Positions 34,641 to 41,998 of a stretch of 64,000 bases of DNA are shown here, in pieces. A model generated the notes under the pieces. That model saw nothing but the letters and a program-made list of their open reading frames with translations. It was not told the DNA's origin and searched no databases. Source of the stretch: an uncultured Phycisphaerales bacterium (GTDB lineage: Bacteria > Planctomycetota > Phycisphaerae > Phycisphaerales > UBA1924). The DNA lies in NCBI GenBank assembly GCA_903929885.1, contig CAIYWI010000097.1, forward strand, positions 124,001 to 188,000, given 5' to 3'. Each line of letters begins with the position of its first letter. Position 1 is the stretch's first letter. A program made the position numbers and the translations under genes.

Positions 34641-35018
34641 ATGGCCGACCACCCGCCCATCACCGTCGCCTTCGAGGGGCTCGACGAGTCCGACGCCGTG
34701 CAGACGGCCGCGATGCGACACGCGCGATCGCTCGAGCGCTTCTGCGGTCGCATCCTCGCCTGCACCGTCGTGATCGCGCGGCCTCACCATCACGGCCGTC
34801 GCGGAAGCCTCTTCACGGTCCGCGTGCGGGTGTCGGTGCCTGGACGAGACATCGTCACCAGTCACGAACACCGCTGGAATCACGCCCACGAGGACATCTT
34901 CGTCGCCCTTCGCGACGCCTTCCTGGCGACGCGACGACAACTCGAGGACCATGTCCGCGTGATGCGAGGCGACGTGAAGCATCACGCGTCCGAACCCGTG
35001 CGGGAGGCGACGACATGA
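34641..35018 (+). CDS. HPF/RaiA-like ribosome hibernation factor, short form
   Basis: The 125-aa protein matches the S30AE fold: an N-terminal strand (ITVAFEGLDESDAVQTAAMR), a helix with HARSLERF, paired strands (CTVVIARP and FTVRVRVSVPGRDIVTSHE) and a final helix (DIFVALRDAFLATRRQLEDHV). It lacks the C-terminal dimerisation domain of long HPF. The His-rich insert HHHGRR is unusual. Such proteins occupy the ribosomal decoding site and store idle 70S or 100S particles. It overlaps the next gene by ATGA, so hibernation is tied to the stress operon. Confidence 0.8.
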   Translation: MADHPPITVAFEGLDESDAVQTAAMRHARSLERFCGRILACTVVIARPHHHGRRGSLFTVRVRVSVPGRDIVTSHEHRWNHAHEDIFVALRDAFLATRRQLEDHVRVMRGDVKHHASEPVREATT

Positions 35019-35677
35019 GAGCGAGCATGCACGACATCGCCGACGAAGTGGCGATACGAGCCGGCGAAACATCGCTGGCCGGCGTGCTGCACGTGCCGCC
35101 CGACGCGCTCGGGGTGGTGGCATTCGCCCACGGGAGCGGCAGCAGCCGCCACAGCCCCAGGAACCATCGCGTGGCCGCACGCCTCCGCGAGGCCGGATTC
35201 GGCACGCTGCTCTTCGACCTGCTGACCGAGGACGAGGAGTCGGACCGGCACAACGTCTTCGACGTGGAACTGCTCGCATCACGACTGGACGCCGCCAGGG
35301 AGATGCTCGCGACCGATCCCCGCGCCCGCACGCTTCCGGTGGGCTACCTCGGCGCGAGCACCGGCGCCGCAGCCGCCATCATCGCCGCCGCCGGTCGTCC
35401 ACGCGTGAGAGCCGTCGTCTCGCGGGGCGGCCGCCCGGACCTCGCCGGCGCCGCCCTCGATGGCGATTTGCCCCCGACGCTGCTCATCGTGGGCGAACGA
35501 GACGAAGATGTGCTGTCGCTCAACCGCCATGCCGCGCAGCGGATGCGAGGAACCGTGCGTCTGGAGGTCGTGACCGGAGCCACCCATCTCTTCGAGGAGC
35601 CGGGAACGCTCGAGCAGGCGGCCGACCTCGCCGCGGCGTGGTTTCGCCGCCACGTGCCGCCCGAGGGCGTGTCATGA
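35015..35677 (+). CDS. Alpha/beta hydrolase, dienelactone-hydrolase-like
   Basis: The 220-aa enzyme has the HGSGSSRHSPRN oxyanion region, a Ser nucleophile in GYLGASTGAAAA, Asp in LIVGERDEDV and His in TGATHLFEEPG, so the triad is complete. It overlaps both neighbours by ATGA. In many bacteria this hydrolase is adjacent to, or fused with, a phosphoribosyltransferase exactly as here, in loci with stress genes. The substrate is not known; dienelactone is only the family label. Confidence 0.85.
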   Translation: MRASMHDIADEVAIRAGETSLAGVLHVPPDALGVVAFAHGSGSSRHSPRNHRVAARLREAGFGTLLFDLLTEDEESDRHNVFDVELLASRLDAAREMLATDPRARTLPVGYLGASTGAAAAIIAAAGRPRVRAVVSRGGRPDLAGAALDGDLPPTLLIVGERDEDVLSLNRHAAQRMRGTVRLEVVTGATHLFEEPGTLEQAADLAAAWFRRHVPPEGVS

Positions 35678-36339
35678 ATGGACGACGATTCGCCGATCGG
35701 GAGGATGGCGGTCGGGCGCTGGCCGCCGAGGTGGCCGCCCTCCACCTGACGGACCCGCTGGTGCTGGCGATCCCGCGCGGGGGCATCGAGACGGCCGCAC
35801 CGATCGCCGAGCGGCTCGGCGCCGAACTCGACGTGGTCCTTTCACGCAAGTTGCGTTCGCCGGATCAGCCCGAACTGGCGATCGGCTCGGTTTCCGAAGG
35901 CGGTCAGGTGCACCTCGACCCCGCGCTGGTGGCTCTCACCGGAGCCACCAAGGTGTACGTCGAGGAGGAACGGGCGAGGCAGCAGGCCGAGATCGAGCGT
36001 CGCCGGGAGTTGTTCCGCCGTGCCAGACCGCCGGCGACGATCGCGGGACGCACCGTCATCCTGACCGACGACGGCATCGCCACCGGGTCGACCATGATCG
36101 CGGCGGCCCGGTCCGTGCGCGCGGCGGGCCCCCTGGAACTCATCATCGCCGTTCCCGTCGCCGCGGCGGAACGCGTGCCGGCGTTGCGACCGCTGTGCGA
36201 CCGCCTCATCTGTCTCGCCGCGCCGTCGGACTTTGTCGCCGTCGGGCAGTTCTATGACCGCTTCGACGAGGTCGTCGACGATCGGGTGGTGCAACTCCTG
36301 CGTCTCCACGCCTCGAAGCGGCTCGCAGGGCGCCGATGA
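35674..36339 (+). CDS. Phosphoribosyltransferase-family protein
   Basis: The 221-aa protein has the PRPP-binding loop TVILTDDGIATGSTM and the upstream VLAIPRGGIETAAPIAERLG strand, both characteristic of PRTase type I folds. KLRSPDQPELAIGSVSEGG is typical of the subfamily found next to alpha/beta hydrolases. The nucleobase, if any, is unknown. The ATG at 35674 overlaps the hydrolase stop. The gene lies 15 bp before the PRPP-synthetase-like gene, so this operon could both make and use PRPP. Confidence 0.88.
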   Translation: MNGRRFADREDGGRALAAEVAALHLTDPLVLAIPRGGIETAAPIAERLGAELDVVLSRKLRSPDQPELAIGSVSEGGQVHLDPALVALTGATKVYVEEERARQQAEIERRRELFRRARPPATIAGRTVILTDDGIATGSTMIAAARSVRAAGPLELIIAVPVAAAERVPALRPLCDRLICLAAPSDFVAVGQFYDRFDEVVDDRVVQLLRLHASKRLAGRR

Positions 36340-36354
36340 AGGGCCGATCGAGCC

Positions 36355-37302
36355 ATGCTCCCCCTGCTGTTCTCCACGCCCGAACACTCGACGCTCGCGG
36401 CGGCCGTCCGCGCCGCGACCTCGATGACCGTCGGGATCGCGACGCGAGCGTTCTTTCCCGACGGCGAGTGCCACCAGCGCGTGGAAACGCCGGTGCGAGG
36501 GAGGGATGTCGTTCTGATCGCGGCCGCGACCGATGACGCGTCGACGGCCCGACTCTTCGACCTCTGCTGCGGATTCACCTCGTGCGGCGCGACGTCGCTC
36601 ACGCTGGTACTGCCCTACTTCGCCTATTCGACCATGGATCGCGAAGCATCCACGGGGGACGTGGTGACCGCCCGAACCCGCGCCCTCATGCTGTCGAGCG
36701 TGACGCGACCTCCGGGGGGCCTGCGTCTGCTGCTGATCGAGCCGCACACCCATGCCCTGCCCTTCTACTTCGCGCCCTGGGTCCGGACCGAGGAGATCGA
36801 CGTCTCGTCGACGATCGAGCGTCTCTGCCGTCGGGTCGGCGGCACGGACTTCACGATCGCGAGCGCCGACGCCGGCCGTGTGAAGAGGGTGCAGCAACTC
36901 GCGGGCCGGCTCGGCATGCCGGCGGCCATCGCCCACAAGCAGCGGCTCGGCCCCGACCGCAGCCGAGTCGTCGCGATCTCGGGCGAGGTCCGAGGGCGGT
37001 CCGTGGTGATCTACGACGACATGGTCCGCAGCGGCTCGTCGCTGACGGGGGCTGCTCGGGCGTACCTCGATGCCGGGGCGTCGCGCGTCGCGGCCGTGGT
37101 GACACACGCGATACTGCCCGGGGACGCGCTGCATCGCCTGCGCGTCTCGGGGCTGATCGAGCGACTCGCCGCCACCGACACGCACCCGGCCGCGACATCG
37201 CTGGCCGGGGACTACCTGCTGGTCGATTCGGTCTCGCCGCACGTCGCCGCATCGCTCTCGGCGCCCCCGTCCCCCGGCGGAACCGTTCCTCTCGCCGAGT
37301 GA
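36355..37302 (+). CDS. Ribose-phosphate pyrophosphokinase-like protein
   Basis: The 315-aa protein has the two-lobe PRPP synthetase layout. FFPDGECHQRVE matches the N-terminal DGE motif, LPYFAYSTMDRE the ATP region, IEPHTHALPFYF the metal-binding DLHxxQ region (altered), ASADAGRVKRV the pyrophosphate loop, and VVIYDDMVRSGSSLTGAA the ribose-phosphate loop. The last replaces the usual TGGT by SGSS. It could be an active paralogue or a specialised form; housekeeping prs is not in this window. Its 3' end overlaps the convergent glycosyltransferase gene by 91 bp. Confidence 0.85.
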   Translation: MLPLLFSTPEHSTLAAAVRAATSMTVGIATRAFFPDGECHQRVETPVRGRDVVLIAAATDDASTARLFDLCCGFTSCGATSLTLVLPYFAYSTMDREASTGDVVTARTRALMLSSVTRPPGGLRLLLIEPHTHALPFYFAPWVRTEEIDVSSTIERLCRRVGGTDFTIASADAGRVKRVQQLAGRLGMPAAIAHKQRLGPDRSRVVAISGEVRGRSVVIYDDMVRSGSSLTGAARAYLDAGASRVAAVVTHAILPGDALHRLRVSGLIERLAATDTHPAATSLAGDYLLVDSVSPHVAASLSAPPSPGGTVPLAE

Positions 37303-38453
37303 TACACCGCACGGGCCTGGTTCGCCACGGCATGCCACGAGAATCGCGTCTCGGCCTCGGCGCGTCCATTGGCGGCGATTCTCCCCGCGTTGACGTCATC
37401 GAGCAATGCAGCCCCGAGAGCCCAGCCCAAAGAGGCCCTGCCCGGATCGACCACCCATCCCGTCTCCTGGTCCCGAACGAACTCGCGAGGCCCGCCATGG
37501 GTCGTGACCACGACGGGCTGTCGTGCGCTCCAGGCCTCGAGCACCACGATGCCGAACGGCTCGTTGCGACTCGGAACGCACACCACGTCCGCGCTCCGGA
37601 AGAGCCCCACGAGTTCACGACCCGCGCGTGCGCCCAGAAACCGCACCGACCTGAACAGCCCCGCCTCGCCCGCCCGGCCTTCGAGCGTCGATCGCATGTC
37701 GCCATCCCCGACGAACAGGAATCTCGCGCCCGGAACGTGGCGCAACACCTCCGGGGCGGCGTCGAGCAGCAGATCCGGCCCCTTCTGCCACGTCAGGCGG
37801 CCGACGAACAGGACCACCGGATCCTCCCGCTCGATCCCATAGGTCTTGCGGACCGAGTTGACGTCCACCTCCTCGTCGAATCGCGACGGGTCGACGCCGT
37901 TGTACACCACGTCGACCTTCGCTTCGGGCACGCCGTAAAGCCCGCGCACCTCGTCGGCGAGCGCGCGGGAGACGCAGACGACCCTTGCCGCGAGATACGC
38001 GCCGAGCCACTCGAGATCCCGAACGGACCGAGAAGGGCCCTCCACGAGACGATTGCCGCAACGCCCGTACTCGGTCGAATGGAGCGTCAACACGAGGGTC
38101 GCCCGAATGTCGCCGCGGAGCCGATCCATGGCAGGCACCGCCAGCCAGTCGTGCCCGTGCACGACATCGAAGGGTTGTCCGTAGAACGACTCGGCCTCGA
38201 TCACCCTGGTCGCGGTGGCGGCGCCCATGCGAGCGACGTACGTGAGGAAGTCGGTGTTGGGGTCGAACGGGCATCGGTGATAATGCACGCCCGCGATGAA
38301 CGCGTAGCGGGCCTGTCCCGCGCCCATGCGGGTGAAGACGTGAACGTCGTCCCCGCCGTGCGCGAGCGCCTCGGCCAGCGACGTGACGTGGGCCGCCAGA
38401 CCGCCCACCGGAATCGAGTGCATCGACTCCCACGAAATCATCGCGATGCGCAT
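37212..38453 (-). CDS. GT4-family glycosyltransferase
   Basis: This 413-aa GT-B enzyme has SIPVGGLAAHVTSLAEAL, DVVHGHDWLA, YNGVDPSRF, the central FVGRLTWQKGPDLLLDA and the donor motif PSRNEPFGIVVLEAWSARQ. The E-x7-E pair is intact. The layout is close to glycogen-synthase-like and sucrose-phosphate-type GT4 enzymes that use NDP-glucose. A compatible-solute or glycogen role would suit the stress context, but the product is not determined. The C-terminal 30 residues are low-complexity and lie in the overlap with the PRPP-synthetase-like gene. Confidence 0.88.
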   Translation of the reverse strand: MRIAMISWESMHSIPVGGLAAHVTSLAEALAHGGDDVHVFTRMGAGQARYAFIAGVHYHRCPFDPNTDFLTYVARMGAATATRVIEAESFYGQPFDVVHGHDWLAVPAMDRLRGDIRATLVLTLHSTEYGRCGNRLVEGPSRSVRDLEWLGAYLAARVVCVSRALADEVRGLYGVPEAKVDVVYNGVDPSRFDEEVDVNSVRKTYGIEREDPVVLFVGRLTWQKGPDLLLDAAPEVLRHVPGARFLFVGDGDMRSTLEGRAGEAGLFRSVRFLGARAGRELVGLFRSADVVCVPSRNEPFGIVVLEAWSARQPVVVTTHGGPREFVRDQETGWVVDPGRASLGWALGAALLDDVNAGRIAANGRAEAETRFSWHAVANQARAVYHSARGTVPPGDGGAESDAATCGETESTSR

Positions 38454-38474
38454 GGCGGTTCCCCAATCCCTGCG

Positions 38475-38753
38475 TCAGTCGTTCTCGCCCGCGAGCAGGG
38501 CCTCGCCCCGCTCGGCGGCCCGTGAGTCCTCCCGCCCCGCGCGATGCTCCATGCCTCGCACCTGGCGTTCGGCCTCGAGCCAATCGGACAGCGCATCCCC
38601 CGGCCCTCCCGATCTCGAGAGGAAGAGTTCGAATGCGCGACGCCGAATCCGCTCGTGCGCCGAGTCGCATCCCGGGTGGCGACGGGCGGTGACGCTTCGC
38701 CCGGCCTCGTCGGCCCGACCCGCGACGAGGGCGGTCTGATCGTTCGGCGACAT
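38475..38753 (-). CDS. DUF2934 protein
   Basis: The 92-aa protein has the DUF2934 signature ERIRRRAFELFLSRSGGPGD followed by SDWLEAERQ. The role of the domain is unknown; it is common in genes near stress and CBS proteins. GAGGAG precedes ATG 38753. It sits 21 bp upstream of the glycosyltransferase on the same strand and 43 bp after the CBS gene, so CBS-DUF2934-GT may be one transcript. Confidence 0.75.
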   Translation of the reverse strand: MSPNDQTALVAGRADEAGRSVTARRHPGCDSAHERIRRRAFELFLSRSGGPGDALSDWLEAERQVRGMEHRAGREDSRAAERGEALLAGEND

Positions 38754-38796
38754 GTCGTGCTCCTCGGTCGGGCAGACCCGACCCCTGGTTCAACCT

Positions 38797-39267
38797 TCAG
38801 CGAGAGAAGTGCCCGAGCAGATCCAGACTGGTGACGACGCCCACCGGATGACGTTCAGCGTCGACGACGATCGCACGGTGGATTCGACGCTCATGCAACT
38901 CCCTCGCGATCGAGGCGGCCGACATCCCGGGCGACACCATCAGCGGATCCTCGGTCATGAAGTCCTCCACGCAGAAGATCGCCTCGGGGGGGAACTCGGC
39001 CATGGCGTCCGCCGATTCCTGTTCGCACATCGCCTCGAAGAGGTAGGCCGGCGGAAGGTCCGGCGATCCCTCGGCGCATCGACGGATCAGGTCGGTCTTG
39101 GTCACGACACCGATCACGCGACCGTCGACGTCGACCACCGGCGCTCCGGAGATCTCATGCTCCTCGAACACCCGTGCCAGCGTGCGAATGCTCGTCGACG
39201 GCTCCACGCACACCGGTTCGCGCGTCATCACGTCGCTTGCCTGCAAATCAGCCTTCAACACCGCCAT
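38797..39267 (-). CDS. Tandem CBS-domain protein
   Basis: The 156-aa protein is two CBS domains. The first holds ASDVMTREPVCVEPSTSI and GAPVVDVDGRVIGVVTKTDL; the second holds VEDFMTEDPLMVSPGMSA and HRAIVVDAERHPVGVVTSLD. Such stand-alone pairs bind adenosine nucleotides and sense energy state. An ideal AAGGAGGTG site precedes ATG 39267, the best Shine-Dalgarno I saw in the window, and rules out the 354-aa upstream frame. Its partner is unknown. Confidence 0.93.
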   Translation of the reverse strand: MAVLKADLQASDVMTREPVCVEPSTSIRTLARVFEEHEISGAPVVDVDGRVIGVVTKTDLIRRCAEGSPDLPPAYLFEAMCEQESADAMAEFPPEAIFCVEDFMTEDPLMVSPGMSAASIARELHERRIHRAIVVDAERHPVGVVTSLDLLGHFSR

Positions 39268-39271
39268 GATG

Positions 39272-39280
39272 CACCTCCTT
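39272..39280 (-). promoter_or_regulatory. Consensus Shine-Dalgarno AAGGAGGTG of the CBS gene
   Basis: It lies four bases before the ATG at 39267. It decides the start of this gene and shows that canonical anti-SD initiation operates here beside genes with no SD. Confidence 0.8.
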
Positions 39281-39473
39281 GACTCGCCTCTTGCCCCGCT
39301 CCATTCATCCGATGATACATCCGGACGAAGGCGATTCGAGTCGCGATCTCGTGCGGCACGCCACAGATCCGCCGTCGCGCGAGGGCGAGTTCCGCGCGGG
39401 AGCGAGCTCGACCGCGGCCGCTTTCGGCGCCAGCGGTGCACCGACGATTCGCGGCGATCTCGGTCGCTGCGGG

Positions 39474-39501
39474 CTGACGAATCGCCCGTCGCCGGTATGA
39501 T
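39474..39501 (+). promoter_or_regulatory. Predicted sigma-70-type promoter of the histidine kinase gene, leaderless
   Basis: CTGACG at 39474-39479 and TATGAT at 39496-39501 are 16 bp apart. The -10 ends eight bases before the ATG at 39510, so transcription should start at or next to the start codon. The gene has no Shine-Dalgarno. Confidence 0.5.
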
Positions 39502-39509
39502 CGGTCTCG

Positions 39510-40235
39510 ATGCGTATCTCGTCATCGACAATCTCGCCGAGTGCGAAGCGCGACGGCCGATCCCTTGCAGCCGCGCTCTGCCACGATCTCGACAACGTGC
39601 TTCTTTCGATCGACGCGCATGCCATCGCCCTTCGTGCAGCGGGTGTCGCATCGGCCTCCGCCGACGCGAGGATCCACATCGATGCCATCGAGTCGGCGAT
39701 CGCGTTCCTCCGTCAGCGATCTCGTCGGGTGCGGGACGCCTCCCGCCGTCCGTGCCGACAGCCTGCCTCCCTTCGTCTCGATCGATGGTGGCTCGAGGTC
39801 GAACCGCTCGCGAAAGCATCCTTGCCGGCGCGAGTTCGCCTTGAGGCTCACTTCCCGTCAACGCTTCCGCCCGTCAGGATCGAGTCCGACGAACTCACTG
39901 CGTGCGTGCTTCACCTGCTCGTGAACGCCGGTCAGGCGATCCCCCCGGAGCGAACGAACGGCACGGTGCGAATCAGGGGGCTCGCCTCGGACGAAGGGGC
40001 GGTTCGGGTGCAGGTCGCCGATGACGGCATCGGCATGTCGCTCGCGACGATGCGGCGCGCCGGCACGCCGGGGTTCACCACGCGAAGCGACGGCACCGGC
40101 ATGGGCTTGCGCGACGTCCGCGAGATCGTCGCACGATCGGGAGGCCGCCTTCGCTTCGACGCTCGCCCGGGCGAGGGGGCCACCTTCGAGATGCACATTC
40201 CCGAAGCGAGCTGCATTGAGGGCGTGCTCGAATGA
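39510..40235 (+). CDS. Soluble sensor histidine kinase
   Basis: The 241-aa kinase has an H-box in AAALCHDLDNVLLSI, an N-box VLHLLVNAGQAI, a G1 box VADDGIGM and a G2 box GTGMGLRDV. All key residues for autophosphorylation are present. There is no sensor domain or membrane segment, so it must sense a cytoplasmic cue directly or take input from a partner. The next gene, a NarL-type regulator, overlaps its end by ATGA and is the probable phosphate acceptor. It looks leaderless, with a TATGAT -10 just upstream. Confidence 0.88.
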   Translation: MRISSSTISPSAKRDGRSLAAALCHDLDNVLLSIDAHAIALRAAGVASASADARIHIDAIESAIAFLRQRSRRVRDASRRPCRQPASLRLDRWWLEVEPLAKASLPARVRLEAHFPSTLPPVRIESDELTACVLHLLVNAGQAIPPERTNGTVRIRGLASDEGAVRVQVADDGIGMSLATMRRAGTPGFTTRSDGTGMGLRDVREIVARSGGRLRFDARPGEGATFEMHIPEASCIEGVLE

Positions 40236-41014
40236 ATCGCGGCTCGACATCCTCCGGCCCGGCCGCCGACACCGTCGCCGATGGCCGCCCGCGTCGAGCC
40301 AGCCCCATCGACCGAAGCGACGCCTCGCCACGAAGATTCACGGGCGAGCCGGTGTCGGTCCTCTGCGTGGACGACCATTCCATGGTGATCGACGGCCTGG
40401 GGGCGTGCTTCGCCTCCGACGGTCGGCTCCGCCTCGTCGGAGGCCTGTCGAGCGCCGAGCGTCTGCCGGCCGCGGTCGCCGCGCTCAAACCCGACATCGT
40501 GCTGCTGGACGTGGAACTTCCGGGCATCGACTCGTTCGAGGCCGCCGACCGCCTGAGACACGCCGACCCCGGCAGACGATTCGCCTTCCTGAGCGGACAC
40601 CTGCGATCGGGATGCGTCGACGCCGCGTCGAGATCCGGAGCGTGGGGATACTTCGCCAAGGTCGATCCGCCCTCGTCCCTGGTCGCCGGGCTGCTGGAGA
40701 TCGCCCGCGGACGACCGGGCACGTTTGTCGCCGGCCCGAGCGTTCAGGGCCTGTTCACGCACGCCTCGAACGGATGCCCCGCGGACGACCCGAGCGAGCG
40801 GATGCAGACCCGATTGGGGCAGCTGACGGTCCGGGAACTCGAGGTGCTGCGACTGATCGGCAAGGGGCGGTCCCGGTGCGAGATCGCGTCGGAACTGGCC
40901 AGAAGCCCCAAGACCGTCGACGGCCACCAGGAGCGGATGATGAAGAAGCTCGGCATCGCCACTCGCAACGAACTCATGAGATTCTCCATCCGAGAGGGAC
41001 TCGCGGAGGCCTGA
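40232..41014 (+). CDS. NarL/FixJ-type response regulator
   Basis: The 260-aa protein has a disordered N-terminus (about 1-38), a receiver domain, and a LuxR-type helix-turn-helix. In the receiver, VLCVDDHSMV holds the acidic pair, DIVLLDVELPG the phospho-Asp, FLSGH stands at the switch Thr/Ser position and GYFAK holds the conserved Lys. The helix-turn-helix is LTVRELEVLRLIGKGRSRCEIASELARSPKTVDGH in segments. It overlaps the preceding kinase gene. The long N-terminal extension is unusual for the family. Targets unknown. Confidence 0.92.
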   Translation: MNRGSTSSGPAADTVADGRPRRASPIDRSDASPRRFTGEPVSVLCVDDHSMVIDGLGACFASDGRLRLVGGLSSAERLPAAVAALKPDIVLLDVELPGIDSFEAADRLRHADPGRRFAFLSGHLRSGCVDAASRSGAWGYFAKVDPPSSLVAGLLEIARGRPGTFVAGPSVQGLFTHASNGCPADDPSERMQTRLGQLTVRELEVLRLIGKGRSRCEIASELARSPKTVDGHQERMMKKLGIATRNELMRFSIREGLAEA

Positions 41015-41082
41015 TGTCGTTCGCTGTTGCTTTTGGGCAACATCCGGGAAAGTGATCCGTCGCTCGGACCGATGACCGGGAC

Positions 41083-41976
41083 ATGAGCACGTCTGGAGAC
41101 GATTCGCGGCAGGAACACACTCCGCCGGCGTCGCGCAGGATTCCCCGGACCAAGGTACCCTCGGGATTCTTCCCCTCGCCGGAGGGAACCTACATCACCG
41201 TCGACAAGCTCGCGCGGCTGCTCGACCAGATCGCCGACGTCCTGAGCGACTCGATGACAAGCCTGACCAAGGCGACAGCCGCCCTGGAGCAGCACTCCAA
41301 GGCGCTCGGCGAGGACGCTTCGCACCGAATTCAGGGAGAACTCGCCCGCACCGCCGCCAGCATCGAGCGGGTCTGCGAACTGGCCCACGGCGCGATGCAG
41401 AATCGCTCGCTGGCCCTCGGCTCCCCGCTCCTGAGCAGGGCGCGACCCATCACGATCCGCGAAGCCATCGAGCACGCGGCGGAGTTGCTTCGTCCGGTGC
41501 TCGACCGTCAGGAGATCGATCTCAAGATCCAGATCCCCGACGACGTGGCCACCACCCCCGCCGGCCCGCTCTACACCGTGATCCTCAACGGTTTGCAGAA
41601 CGCCATCGAATCGATCGAGCGGCGGCGAGGCCCGGGCGCCGTCACCGTTTCGGTTCGCAAGGACGCACCTCCCAGTTCGGGGGGCTACGGACGCGACACC
41701 CGCGAGTGGCAGACGCTCGAGGTGCTCGACGACGGCGAAGGCCCGCCGCAGGTGCACGAACCCGCTCGAGTCTTCGACCTCGGGTTCAGCACCAAGCCGC
41801 GAGGCACCGGGGTCGGGCTGGCCGTTGCGCGAAGCGTGGTCCAGAGCATGGGCGGCACCATCGAGTTGGTGACCAACAACACCCGCGCCCCGGCCGGGAA
41901 GCGCGGAGCCGTGCTCCGCGCCTGTTATCCCGCACCCGACGCGTTCCTGAACATCCGACTGGGCGGCGTCGCCTGA
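41083..41976 (+). CDS. Histidine-kinase-like ATPase without a recognisable H-box
   Basis: The 297-aa protein has a helical pair at about 45-110 in the DHp position and a full HATPase_c domain: N-box TVILNGLQNAIESI, G1 VLDDGEGPP, G2 GTGVGLAVARSVV. The first helix (LLDQIADVLSDSMTSL) has no His where the H-box should be; the later His residues (EQHSK, LAHGAM) do not fit the usual motif. It may phosphorylate through a non-standard His, or act as an ATP-binding regulator of the adjacent NtrC-type protein, whose gene starts 22 bp later. No membrane segment. Confidence 0.75.
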   Translation: MSTSGDDSRQEHTPPASRRIPRTKVPSGFFPSPEGTYITVDKLARLLDQIADVLSDSMTSLTKATAALEQHSKALGEDASHRIQGELARTAASIERVCELAHGAMQNRSLALGSPLLSRARPITIREAIEHAAELLRPVLDRQEIDLKIQIPDDVATTPAGPLYTVILNGLQNAIESIERRRGPGAVTVSVRKDAPPSSGGYGRDTREWQTLEVLDDGEGPPQVHEPARVFDLGFSTKPRGTGVGLAVARSVVQSMGGTIELVTNNTRAPAGKRGAVLRACYPAPDAFLNIRLGGVA

Positions 41977-41998
41977 GCGGAGGCCAAGGAGCCCGCAC

